A stretch of DNA of 9,844 bases. It comes from Acidimicrobiia bacterium. GTDB lineage: Bacteria > Actinomycetota > Acidimicrobiia > Spongiisociales > JAHEDJ01. The DNA is taken from positions 1 to 9,844 of the forward strand of contig JAUVQS010000047.1 in the NCBI GenBank assembly GCA_030598025.1, read 5' to 3'. Below the pieces are notes generated by a model that was given only the letters and a program-made list of their open reading frames with translations, had not been told where the DNA came from and did no database searches. Both the position numbers and the translations under genes were made by a program. Each line of letters begins with the position of its first letter. Positions within the stretch are counted from its first letter, which is position 1. Shown here piece after piece: positions 1-6,552 of the stretch.

Positions 1-252
1 GAGGACGTCCTGCCGGTCACCGGCCAAGTTCCCGACCCGGCCGCCGAGGCCGACGCCGGCCGCGCCGCGTCGATGGCCCGCTCGCTCGCCTATATGGGGC
101 TGACCGCCGGCACGCCGCTCACCGAGGTCAGGATCGACCGCGTCTTCATCGGTTCCTGCACCAACGGCCGCATCGAGGATCTGCGGGCGGCTGCGGCCAT
201 CGTCGACGGGAAGCACGTCGCCTCCCGCGTCTACGCCATCGTCGTCCCGGGC

Positions 253-264
253 TAAGGATTAGTG
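253..264 (+). other. Nonsense codon in leuC with possible restart site
   Basis: TAA at 253-255 stops leuC. The stop overlaps an AAGGA-like sequence (254-258), which lies 3 bases before an in-frame GTG at 262. This could support reinitiation of the C-terminal 86 residues, although the spacing is short for a normal ribosome binding site. The stop and overlap are seen directly; restart is inference. Confidence 0.55.
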
Positions 265-511
265 AAACTCCAGGCCGAACTCGAGGGACTCGACAAGATC
301 TTCACCAACGCCGGGTTCGAGTGGCGAGATGCCGGATGCTCGATGTGCCTCGGCATGAATCCCGACATCCTTGCTCCCTACGATCGATGTGCCTCCACGT
401 CGAATCGGAATTTCGAAGGAAGGCAGGGCAAGGACGGGAGGACCCATCTGGTCAGCCCGGAGATGGCGACGGCCGCAGCAATCGCCGGACACTTCGTCGA
501 CGTACGGACCT

Positions 512-517
512 GGGAGG
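512..517 (+). promoter_or_regulatory. Ribosome binding site of leuD
   Basis: GGGAGG lies inside the last codons of leuC, 6 bases before ATG 524. Together with the one-base gap between the leuC stop (520-522) and this ATG, it fixes the leuD start and suggests translational coupling. Confidence 0.75.
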
Positions 518-523
518 TTTGAA

Positions 524-1129
524 ATGCAGGCCGTCCAGCAAGTCACCGGAACCATGGCGCCGCTGCCCCGGGCAAACGTCGACACCGACCAGATCATGCC
601 GAAGCAGTTCCTCAAGCGAATCGAGCGTGCTGGGTACGGCGAGTTCGTGTGCTGGGATTGGCGTCGCACCCCGGATGGGGAACTCAACCCGGATTTCGTC
701 CTGAACAAGCCGGAGTATGCCGGGGCTTCTGTACTCGTATCCGGACCGAACTTCGGCTGCGGTTCCTCGAGAGAGCACGCCCCGTGGGGACTGCACGATT
801 GGGGGTTCGAGGCGATCATTGCACCATCGTTCGCGGACATCTTCTACACCAACTGCACCAAGATCGGCCTGCTGCCGGTCGTGCTCTTGGAGAAGGAAGT
901 TCAGTATCTTCTCGACCTGGCGGCCGAAGATCCGGATGCCGCGGTCACCATCGACCTGATCGACATGGTGGTTGAGGCACCCGGCCTAACCGCCGATTTC
1001 GAACTGGATCCGTTCGTTCGACATCGCCTGCTGGAGGGCCTCGATGACATCGATATCACACTGGAACACACCGAGTTCGTGGACAAGTTCGAGTCAACGA
1101 GACCATCCCACAAACCGGTCGTCGCGTAG
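524..1129 (+). CDS. leuD: 3-isopropylmalate dehydratase small subunit
   Basis: This is the small (swivel-domain) subunit that pairs with LeuC to isomerise isopropylmalate in leucine synthesis; it is cytoplasmic. The 201-residue protein has the usual family length. Family marks in order: the N-terminal ANVDTDQIMPKQFLK (about residues 22-36), GPNFGCGSSREHAPW (about residues 80-94), which is the substrate-contacting loop, and APSFADIFYTNCTKIGLLPV (about residues 106-125). The start at ATG 524 is chosen because of the GGGAGG site 6 bases upstream and because the DTDQI motif then sits at the normal distance from the N-terminus. The open frame extends upstream to 371, but that part overlaps leuC in another frame and is not coding. 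The gene looks intact, in contrast with the interrupted leuC that precedes it by one base. Confidence 0.95.
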   Translation: MQAVQQVTGTMAPLPRANVDTDQIMPKQFLKRIERAGYGEFVCWDWRRTPDGELNPDFVLNKPEYAGASVLVSGPNFGCGSSREHAPWGLHDWGFEAIIAPSFADIFYTNCTKIGLLPVVLLEKEVQYLLDLAAEDPDAAVTIDLIDMVVEAPGLTADFELDPFVRHRLLEGLDDIDITLEHTEFVDKFESTRPSHKPVVA

Positions 1130-1191
1130 CGGACAGACGCCGACCGGAAACCGTTTACGCAGCGGGACAACCCGCCGACGGGAAGACCAGA

Positions 1192-1250
1192 TGTGCACTC
1201 GCCTGCGGTCGGGTTTTCCCTGGCGCCGACCGAATCACAGGCCGTGCACA
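1192..1250 (+). other. Nested stem-loops 3' of leuD
   Basis: An outer 7-bp stem (TGTGCAC 1192-1198 with GTGCACA 1244-1250) encloses an inner 7-bp stem (CGGTCGG 1206-1212 with CCGACCG 1226-1232). Both are perfect. A further GC-rich hairpin follows directly at 1253. It may be the structured 3' end of the leuCD transcript or a small RNA. No known RNA family was recognised. Confidence 0.35.
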
Positions 1251-1252
1251 CA

Positions 1253-1283
1253 TGAGGCCCCGGCACCCCCTGCCGGGGCCTCA
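1253..1283 (+). terminator. Strong GC hairpin, putative terminator of leuCD
   Basis: A perfect 13-bp stem (TGAGGCCCCGGCA with TGCCGGGGCCTCA) has a CCCCC loop. It lies 123 bases after the leuD stop, in the gap between convergent genes. No T-tract follows on either strand, so this would be a tail-less terminator or 3' mRNA stabiliser; it can fold in transcripts from both strands. Confidence 0.5.
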
Positions 1284-1434
1284 AGAAATCGGGAGTGAGA
1301 TTCGTGGTTCGCGATTTACTGGATCCCCCTAACTCGGCCCCCGCTCCGCCGCAGCACAGGATCTTCCCCCAAGCCGGGGGACCAACGCCTTAGCGCTCTC
1401 CGATGCATTGGCATCGCCGGCCACAGCTCGGAAG
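1284..1434. other. Convergent intergenic remainder with two small hairpins
   Basis: No gene is supported here. Two perfect inverted repeats are present: TCCCCC/GGGGGA at 1365-1381 with loop AAGCC, and CGATGC/GCATCG at 1401-1416 with loop ATTG. The second lies 18 bases past the stop codon of the - strand phosphodiesterase gene and may help end that transcript, but no T-tract follows it. Confidence 0.35.
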
Positions 1435-2220
1435 TCACCGCCCCAGATGGTCTTGCATCACCCGGGGCAGGATGTCCACCCGATCACTGATCAGCGCATC
1501 GACACCGAGGTCGAGCAGATAGCGCATTTCATCCGGCTCATTCACCGTCCACACGTGCACCTGTTTTCCCAGTTCGTGGGCAGCATGCACGAACCTGGCA
1601 TCCACGACGGTGGTTCGCCCATAGGACACCGGTACCTGTAGGGCGTCTGCTCGAATAGGAATCGATCGCCCTACTCGCGATCCGGCCCAGAACACCCTCG
1701 TCTCCCACGGACCGGAGGACGTCGCGATCGGTGGCCCGGCCAGCTTCCGGAACCTCGCGATCCGGCGATCTTTGAAAGACCCGACTATCACCCGATCGTG
1801 GAGATCCAATCGGTCGACCATCTCGGCAAGCAACTCTTCTATGCCGGATTGCTTGAGGTCGAGCGTCAGATGCACATCCGGGAAAGAGATCACAACCTCC
1901 TCGAGTGACGGGACGGATACGCCGGTTCCTCGAAACGGGAAGCCCCCCAGCGGATCGTGCCGGAACCCTGCGTCGATCCTCCTGAGTTCGGCATAGGTGC
2001 GGTGATCAACGCGACCGGTGGCATCGGTGGTGCGATCGAGCGTGTCGTCGTGGAAACAGACGAGGACACCGTCCGCCGATGCGTGCAGGTCCGTCTCGAG
2101 ATACTGGAAGCCCAGATCGACGGCACCTTGAAAAGCGGTCATCGTGTTTTCCGGCCACAACACCCGGCTCCCTCGATGAGCCATCTTGATCGGATGTTCG
2201 TGAGCGAAGAAAGGTTTCAC
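1435..2220 (-). CDS. Glycerophosphodiester phosphodiesterase (GDPD family)
   Basis: GDPD enzymes hydrolyse glycerophosphodiesters from phospholipid turnover to glycerol-3-phosphate and an alcohol, using a TIM barrel and a divalent metal. Visible marks: MAHRGS with the first catalytic His, WPENTMTAF with the conserved Glu, YLETDLHASADG with the metal-binding Glu and Asp, FHDDTLDRTTDATG with the second His, and the C-terminal GVDALISDRVD. No signal peptide is seen, so it is probably cytoplasmic. Start: GTG 2220 gives an N-terminus (VKPFFAHEHPIKMAHRG) like other short GDPDs at about 261 residues. GTG 2256 would add 12 residues of no family character, and ATG 2148 begins at the HRG motif itself. 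No start has a clear Shine-Dalgarno site. It is last in the - strand gene series, about 100 bases after hutI, with no obvious link to histidine breakdown. Confidence 0.88.
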   Translation of the reverse strand: MKPFFAHEHPIKMAHRGSRVLWPENTMTAFQGAVDLGFQYLETDLHASADGVLVCFHDDTLDRTTDATGRVDHRTYAELRRIDAGFRHDPLGGFPFRGTGVSVPSLEEVVISFPDVHLTLDLKQSGIEELLAEMVDRLDLHDRVIVGSFKDRRIARFRKLAGPPIATSSGPWETRVFWAGSRVGRSIPIRADALQVPVSYGRTTVVDARFVHAAHELGKQVHVWTVNEPDEMRYLLDLGVDALISDRVDILPRVMQDHLGR

Positions 2221-2267
2221 GGGGCGGAGCGTACCCTTGTTGACCCCGGACTTCACCGTGACCGCAC

Positions 2268-2302
2268 GTACCTGGTACCTAGTACCCGGTACCCGGTACC
2301 TC
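2268..2302. repeat. Tandem 7-bp repeat, five copies (GTACCYR-like)
   Basis: Five contiguous heptamers are seen: GTACCTG, GTACCTA, GTACCCG, GTACCCG, GTACCTC. The unit contains overlapping GGTACC palindromes, so the array looks similar on both strands. It lies between the hutI stop and the phosphodiesterase start. It could be a simple repeat grown by slippage or a cluster of protein-binding sites. Confidence 0.85.
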
Positions 2303-2316
2303 GCTCGAAGAGCGAG
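2300..2316 (-). terminator. Short hairpin just after hutI
   Basis: A perfect 7-bp stem (CTCGCTC/GAGCGAG) with a 3-base loop lies 3 bases beyond the hutI stop on the - strand. No T-tract follows; the heptamer repeat begins there instead. It is a weak terminator or a 3'-end protector. Confidence 0.3.
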
Positions 2317-2319
2317 CCC

Positions 2320-3666
2320 TCAGCCCACCACGACCTGCCCGTCCTTCACCACCTTCCAGGTGTGAGACTGATCCGGCCGGTAGGCGAGGTCCAGGTAGTT
2401 GTCGGTGTCGAGCACATGCAGATCGGCTACGGCTCCCACTCTGAGCCAGCCTTTGTCCGGCTCCTCCACGGCGAGAGCCCCGCCCCTCGTGGCGGCCCAG
2501 ATGGACTCTTCCACGGTGAGTCCCATCTCCAGCGCGCCGAGCGCCACGACAAACTGCATCGATTCGACGTTCGATGTTCCCGGATTGCAGTCCGTTGCCA
2601 GAGCGATCGTTGCTCCGGCGTCGCGCAGCAGGCGAGCAGGAGCCTGAGCGGTTCGCATCGACAGCGAGGCGGCCGGGAGCAGGACGGCAACAACACCGGC
2701 GTCGGCGATCAGCCCGGCCTGTCGGACGGTGACATGCTCGAGGTGGTCGGCGGAGACGGCCCCCATCTCAACGGCGAGCTCGAGGCCTCCCGTATCACCG
2801 AGTTGGTTGGCATGTAGGCGTGGACGCAAACCATGCCGGCGACCTGCCACGAGTACCCGCCGCGCTTCATCGACCGAAAAGACACCGGCGTCGCAGAAGA
2901 CGTCGCAATAGGCGGCTGCTGAAGCAACCGCCGGCAGCATCTCTTCCTCGAGCAGCCACAGGTACGCATTGCGGTCCGCCGCATACTCCTCAGGGACGGC
3001 GTGGGCTCCAAGGAACGTGGATACGACATCGATGGGAAGCCGGCGCCCGATTTCTCCGGCTACTTCCAGCATGTGCCGTTCGGTGAGGGTTTCGAGCCCG
3101 TACCCGGACTTGATCTCGACGGTGGTCGTTCCTAGCGAGAGCATTCGATCTGCGCGCTCCATCGATACCTCGAGCAATCGATCGGGCCCGGCCGCTCTGG
3201 TCGCTCGAACGGTCGACTGAATGCCGCCTCCGGCTGCCATGATGGATTCGTAGGCCTCACCGCGCATGCGGCGCCCGAATTCATCCGCCCGATCGCCGTC
3301 GAAAACCAGATGGGTGTGAGCATCTACGAACCCCGGTAATACCGACCTTCCCCCGCAGTCGAGAGTGATGAGGCCGCGGTATCGGGAAGGCAAAGTGCGC
3401 TGCTCACCTATCCAGGTGACATTGCCGCCGCGGATGGCGATAGCGCCTTCCTCCACCGGCCCATCTTGTCGAGGGTCGTTCGTGATGATGGTGCCGATGC
3501 CGGTGAGCAGCAGATCACCGGAAGTCTGCTCGAAGGCGTGCTCACCGGTGATTTCAACTGCCAACCGGGAGCACTCGTCGCAGATGGCGACACCGCGGTG
3601 CCCGGCCAGCAGGTGGTCAACCTGATCTTCAGGTTTCCCGCAGAAACTACAAATGCGACGAGGCAA
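2320..3666 (-). CDS. hutI: Imidazolonepropionase with N-terminal ClpX-type zinc finger
   Basis: HutI hydrolyses imidazolone-5-propionate to N-formimino-L-glutamate, step 3 of histidine breakdown, in the cytoplasm. Residues about 50-448 are a full amidohydrolase: DAHTHLVFDGDRADEF with metal ligands H117 and H119, AAGGGIQSTVRATRAA, KSGYGLE, GAHAVPEEY (H222), LHANQLGDTGG (H285), SADHLEH and ATDCNPGTS (D359). Residues 1-40 are extra: C6-x2-C9 (CSFCGK) and C29-x2-C32 (ICDEC), with LLAGHRGV between, matching the ClpX C4 zinc finger. The protein is therefore about 45 residues longer than normal HutI (about 400). The start is TTG 3666; an upstream in-frame TAG (the hutU stop, 3670-3672) leaves no room for an earlier start, and GAGG lies 8 bases before it. 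No ATG or GTG occurs between the finger and the enzyme, only a weak TTG at residue 35, so the fusion is probably translated as one chain. Confidence 0.95.
   Translation of the reverse strand: MPRRICSFCGKPEDQVDHLLAGHRGVAICDECSRLAVEITGEHAFEQTSGDLLLTGIGTIITNDPRQDGPVEEGAIAIRGGNVTWIGEQRTLPSRYRGLITLDCGGRSVLPGFVDAHTHLVFDGDRADEFGRRMRGEAYESIMAAGGGIQSTVRATRAAGPDRLLEVSMERADRMLSLGTTTVEIKSGYGLETLTERHMLEVAGEIGRRLPIDVVSTFLGAHAVPEEYAADRNAYLWLLEEEMLPAVASAAAYCDVFCDAGVFSVDEARRVLVAGRRHGLRPRLHANQLGDTGGLELAVEMGAVSADHLEHVTVRQAGLIADAGVVAVLLPAASLSMRTAQAPARLLRDAGATIALATDCNPGTSNVESMQFVVALGALEMGLTVEESIWAATRGGALAVEEPDKGWLRVGAVADLHVLDTDNYLDLAYRPDQSHTWKVVKDGQVVVG
3571..3651 (-). other. ClpX-like C4 zinc-finger domain within HutI
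   Basis: Residues 6-32 show C-x2-C-x19-C-x2-C with the flanking signature of the ClpX N-terminal domain (CSFCGK at one end, ICDEC at the other, hydrophobic LLAG between). In ClpX this domain binds zinc, dimerises and docks adaptors and some substrates. Here it is attached to a metabolic enzyme, and its role is unknown. Confidence 0.88.
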
Positions 3667-3669
3667 TTT

Positions 3670-5328
3670 CTATGCCTCGAGCATCGGAATCGTTACGCCT
3701 CGCTCGCCGGCAACATCTTTGGCGCGCTGATACCCAGCATCGGCATGCCGCATCACCCCCGTGCCCGGATCGTTGGTCAAGACCCTGGCCAGCCGCAGTG
3801 CGCCGTCATCGGTTCCGTCGGCCACCACCTGCGCGCCGGCATGTATCGACTTGCCCATACCGACCCCTCCCCCATGATGAACGGCCACCCAGGCCGCTCC
3901 CGAGGCTGTGTTGAGAAGAGCATTCAGGATCGGCCAATCGGCGACCGCATCGGACCCGTCGGCCATGGCCTCTGTCTCGCGATACGGCGAAGCGACCGAA
4001 CCAGAGTCCAGATGATCACGACCGATCACGATCGGCGCACCGACGTCGCCTTTGCGAACGAGTTCGTTGAACGCGAGGCCGGCCCGGTCGCGTTCGCCGT
4101 AGCCCAGCCAGCAGATCCGGGAAGGGAGGCCCTGGAAGTGAACCCGCTCTTTCGCCATCTCGAGCCACCGATGGAGACCGCGATTCTCCGGGAACAGGTC
4201 GAGCAATGCGCGGTCGGTGGCAGCGATATCCGCCGGGTCTCCCGACAGGGCCATCCACCTGAATGGGCCAAGGCCTTCGCAGAACAGGTCACGGATATAG
4301 GCCGGTACAAACCCCGGGTATGCGAAGGCGTCGGCGAATCCACCAAGCACAGCTTCGCCACGCAGGTTGTTGCCGTAGTCGAACACCTCAGATCCTCGTT
4401 CCAGGAATCCGACCATCGCCTCACAATGAGCGGCCATCGATTCCCGAGCTTCGACGACATAGCGCCCGGGATCGTCGACTCGCAGCTTGGCGGCAGCGTC
4501 GACCTCATATCCGCGCGGCACATACCCGTTCAATGGATCGTGCGCCGAGGTCTGGTCGGTGACGATGTCGAAAGCTACGTCTCTTCGCAGCAACTCGGGG
4601 AACACATCCGCCGCGTTTCCTAAAACACCGACCGACAGGCCTCTTCCCTTTGATCTCGCCGACTCGCAAAGATCGAGAGCCTCGTTGAGTGAGCCGGCCG
4701 ATATGTCGAGATAGCCGGTTTCAAGACGGCGCTCGATCCGGGTCGGGTCGACCTCCACGCACAGCGCGACGCCATCATTCATCGTTATTGCGAGAGGTTG
4801 AGCACCGCCCATCCCACCGAGCCCGGCGGTGAGGGTCAGCGTGCCTCTCAGTGTCCCGCCGAATCGTTGCTCGGCGATGGCCAGGAAGGTCTGATAGGTG
4901 CCCTGGAGGATTCCCTGTGTCCCGATATAGATCCAGGACCCGGCCGTCATCTGGCCGTACATCATGAGGCCGGCGGCTTCGAGTTCCCAGAAGTGCTCCC
5001 AATCGGCCCAATCGGGCACGAGCATGCTGTTGGCAATGAGCACCCGGGGCGCCATCTCATGAGTCTGGAACACGCCCACCGGTTTTCCCGATTGAACCAG
5101 CATCGTCTCGTCGTTCTCGAGTGAACGGAGCGTTCGAACGATCGCGTCGAAGGATTCCCAGTTGCGGGCCGCCTTCCCCCTCCCGCCGTAGACGACGAGT
5201 TCGTCGGGGTTCTCGGCTACCTCGGGATCGAGGTTGTTCATCAGCGACCGGAGAGCGGCTTCCTGCAGCCAGCCCTTGGTGGTCAGGTCGGTTCCGCGTG
5301 GGGCTCGGATGGGGCGTGGCCCGCTCAT
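3670..5328 (-). CDS. hutU: Urocanate hydratase (urocanase)
   Basis: HutU converts urocanate to imidazolone-5-propionate, the second step of histidine breakdown, with tightly bound NAD+ acting as an electrophile. The 552-residue protein is full length. Visible marks: YGGRGKAARNW (about residue 47), QSGKPVGVFQTHEMAPRVL (about 79-97), the NAD-binding TAGLGGMGGAQP (about 167-178), FDYGNNLRGEA, CEGLGPFRWMALSGDP (about 350-365), PSRICWLGYGERDRAG with C406 at the position of the catalytic cysteine of Pseudomonas urocanase, and HHGGGVGMGKSIHAG. ATG 5328 has GAGAGG 5 bases upstream. It is followed after only 3 bases by hutI, so the two are surely co-transcribed. An 84-base gap separates it from ilvE upstream, enough for its own promoter, though I could not identify one convincingly. 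Confidence 0.97.
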   Translation of the reverse strand: MSGPRPIRAPRGTDLTTKGWLQEAALRSLMNNLDPEVAENPDELVVYGGRGKAARNWESFDAIVRTLRSLENDETMLVQSGKPVGVFQTHEMAPRVLIANSMLVPDWADWEHFWELEAAGLMMYGQMTAGSWIYIGTQGILQGTYQTFLAIAEQRFGGTLRGTLTLTAGLGGMGGAQPLAITMNDGVALCVEVDPTRIERRLETGYLDISAGSLNEALDLCESARSKGRGLSVGVLGNAADVFPELLRRDVAFDIVTDQTSAHDPLNGYVPRGYEVDAAAKLRVDDPGRYVVEARESMAAHCEAMVGFLERGSEVFDYGNNLRGEAVLGGFADAFAYPGFVPAYIRDLFCEGLGPFRWMALSGDPADIAATDRALLDLFPENRGLHRWLEMAKERVHFQGLPSRICWLGYGERDRAGLAFNELVRKGDVGAPIVIGRDHLDSGSVASPYRETEAMADGSDAVADWPILNALLNTASGAAWVAVHHGGGVGMGKSIHAGAQVVADGTDDGALRLARVLTNDPGTGVMRHADAGYQRAKDVAGERGVTIPMLEA

Positions 5329-5333
5329 GTCAA

Positions 5334-5339
5334 CCTCTC
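5334..5339 (-). promoter_or_regulatory. Ribosome binding site of hutU
   Basis: GAGAGG on the - strand lies 5 bases before ATG 5328 and supports that start. Upstream in the ilvE-hutU gap there is only a small perfect dyad, GAGTC-CGT-GACTC, at 5391-5403; its role is unknown. Confidence 0.6.
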
Positions 5340-5412
5340 GGATGGTTCAACCTAACGCTAGTAAGTCGCGAACCCCTCGGAACGAGTCGTGAGTCCGTGA
5401 CTCCGTTGCCTG

Positions 5413-6426
5413 CTACCCGATCGTCCGGATCCATCCATGGGTATCAGGAGTCGACCCGGTCTGAAGAGCGGTCAGAGCAGCGCGGAGGCGCAGAGTATTG
5501 GGTCCAACGTGGCCACCGCCCACTTGATGCGCTCGACCCTCGTGGAGGATCGTGCCAACACCCGCCAGCACCGCAGCAGTACCCGACAACGCGGCCTCAC
5601 CGCTCTCGGCAAACTCCAGCATCTCCTCGATCGTGAAGTCCCGTTCGATCACCTCATATCCGAGGTCACGGGCGATGACGAGCACTGAGTCCCTCGTGAC
5701 TCCGGGAAGGAACGATGGGTCCAGGGGCTTGGTCAACACCCGGCGGTCGTCGAGCAGGATGAAGTTGGCTGCGCCGGTCTCCTGGACGTCGCCGCCCGGG
5801 GCGAAAAGCACCTGATCGGCGGCGTGGGTGTGCTTGGCCTCCATGATGAGTCCGAGGGCCGCTGCATAGTTGGCGCCGGTCTTGGCCATCCCGAAACTTG
5901 GAGTCGAGCGCGGCCGATGCGACTCGACGACCACCTTGAGCGGACGGATGGCGCCGGAGAAGTAGTCCCCGACGGGCGACGCCAGTACATACAACAATGC
6001 CTCTTTGCTGGGCGCGGCTGCTGCCCCGATGTTGGCCTCCGTACCGATCAACGTTGGGCGAAGATAGAGGGATCCGGGAGGCTGCGGTATCGCGTCCCGC
6101 GCCTCGAGGACGACCTCGATGATCATTCTCTCGAGGAGTTCCTTATCCGGTGCCGGCAGATAGAGCAGGCGGGCGCTTTGCTGCATGCGCTCAATGTGCC
6201 GATCCAGCCGGAACAGTCGCAACTCCCCACCGATACCCCGGTGGGCTTTGAGTCCTTCGAAAACCGAACTCGAATAGTGGAGCACGTGAGCGGCCGGGTG
6301 GATCGGGATCGGGCCGACGGGTTCGAGGTGCGGCTCCTCAAAACGTTCACCATCCCACCGACTCATCGAGAGCTTCTCGGTGAATACCGCGCCGAAGGGG
6401 GCGGTCTCGTGTGCTGCAGCTGACAT
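5413..6426 (-). CDS. ilvE: Branched-chain amino acid aminotransferase (PLP fold type IV)
   Basis: This enzyme transfers the amino group between leucine, isoleucine or valine and 2-oxoglutarate; it is cytoplasmic and PLP-dependent. The 337-residue protein shows SSSVFEGLKAHR (about residues 52-63), SLYLRPTLIGTE (about 119-130), the PLP lysine K182 in MAKTGANYAAAL, VQETGAANFILLDD with E216, LPGVTRDSVLVIARDLGYEV (about 240-259) and LSGTAAVLAGVGTI. This pattern fits the longer BCAT type rather than D-amino-acid transaminases. The frame runs open to 6552, but ATG 6426 is chosen because GGGAGG lies 4 bases upstream and the extra 42 residues overlap palindrome A and look non-coding. It sits between hutH and hutU yet is not a known hut enzyme. 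An amino-acid transaminase role on histidine or its products cannot be excluded from sequence alone. Confidence 0.9.
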   Translation of the reverse strand: MSAAAHETAPFGAVFTEKLSMSRWDGERFEEPHLEPVGPIPIHPAAHVLHYSSSVFEGLKAHRGIGGELRLFRLDRHIERMQQSARLLYLPAPDKELLERMIIEVVLEARDAIPQPPGSLYLRPTLIGTEANIGAAAAPSKEALLYVLASPVGDYFSGAIRPLKVVVESHRPRSTPSFGMAKTGANYAAALGLIMEAKHTHAADQVLFAPGGDVQETGAANFILLDDRRVLTKPLDPSFLPGVTRDSVLVIARDLGYEVIERDFTIEEMLEFAESGEAALSGTAAVLAGVGTILHEGRAHQVGGGHVGPNTLRLRAALTALQTGSTPDTHGWIRTIG

Positions 6427-6477
6427 GGTGCCTCCCTTCGGAATGGGCTCAGGCACTCTAGCGAACCCCCGTTGGCC

Positions 6478-6531
6478 CCGTTCTCGCGCGGGGATCGTGG
6501 TCCATAGGCCTCGATCCCCGCGCGAGAACGG
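6478..6531. repeat. Palindromic element A (20-bp perfect stem)
   Basis: A perfect 20-bp inverted repeat (6478-6497 with 6512-6531) has a 14-base loop containing CCATAGG. The core from TTCTC (6481) to GAGAA (6528) is 48 nt. On the + strand CCTTTT follows closely, but no + strand gene precedes it; on the - strand no T-tract follows. It lies upstream of the ilvE ribosome binding site. Confidence 0.85.
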
Positions 6532-6552
6532 CCTTTTCTGGATGGTGGGCAT

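Larger units (their letters stand above)
1..522 (+). pseudogene. leuC: 3-isopropylmalate dehydratase large subunit, C-terminal part, interrupted by an in-frame stop
   Basis: LeuC and LeuD form the isomerase that converts 2-isopropylmalate to 3-isopropylmalate in leucine biosynthesis. The reading frame is open from base 1 (EDVLPVTG...), so the 5' part lies left of the window. Aconitase-family marks are visible: FIGSCTNGR with the first [4Fe-4S] cysteine (codon 157-159), GCSMCLGMNPD with the other two (337-339, 346-348), then RCASTSNRNFEGRQG and THLVSPEMA near the C-terminus. In between, VVPG is followed by TAA (253-255) and then GLVK; homologues have serine here (VVPGSG). Both halves are in the same frame, so this is a substitution, not a frameshift; TCA to TAA would suffice. 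Downstream conservation is perfect in character, so the change is either very recent, a sequence error, or tolerated through restart or readthrough. As two products it would be a piece ending at 255 and an 86-residue piece starting at GTG 262. Confidence 0.9.

Noticed and set aside
1..522. Frameshift in leuC
   Set aside because: The parts before and after the stop at 253-255 are in the same frame, so a substitution explains it without any insertion or deletion.
371..523. leuD starting far upstream at 371
   Set aside because: This stretch is leuC read in another frame, and its translation does not look like the LeuD N-terminus. ATG 524 has the ribosome binding site.
1366..1390. Riboswitch-like GCCGGGGGACCAAC string, reminiscent of c-di-AMP (ydaO) riboswitches
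   Set aside because: Only this short piece fits, the other conserved segments are not seen, and the gene downstream on that strand is absent (the next gene is on the opposite strand).
1957..2817. Long + strand open frame of 286 codons
   Set aside because: It is antisense to the phosphodiesterase gene and hutI and crosses the gap between them; its translation has no recognisable domain. Such shadows are common in GC-rich genes.
3466..4623. Long + strand open frame of 385 codons
   Set aside because: It is antisense to hutI and hutU, both of which are full-length known enzymes; there is no domain in the translation.
6532..6540. Rho-independent terminator on the + strand after palindrome A (CCTTTT)
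   Set aside because: No + strand gene precedes it, and the T run is short. The palindrome is better explained as one member of a repeated element pair.
6427..6552. N-terminal extension of IlvE by 42 residues
   Set aside because: It reads through palindrome A, is rich in Arg/Pro/Gly without family similarity, and the ribosome binding site points to ATG 6426.
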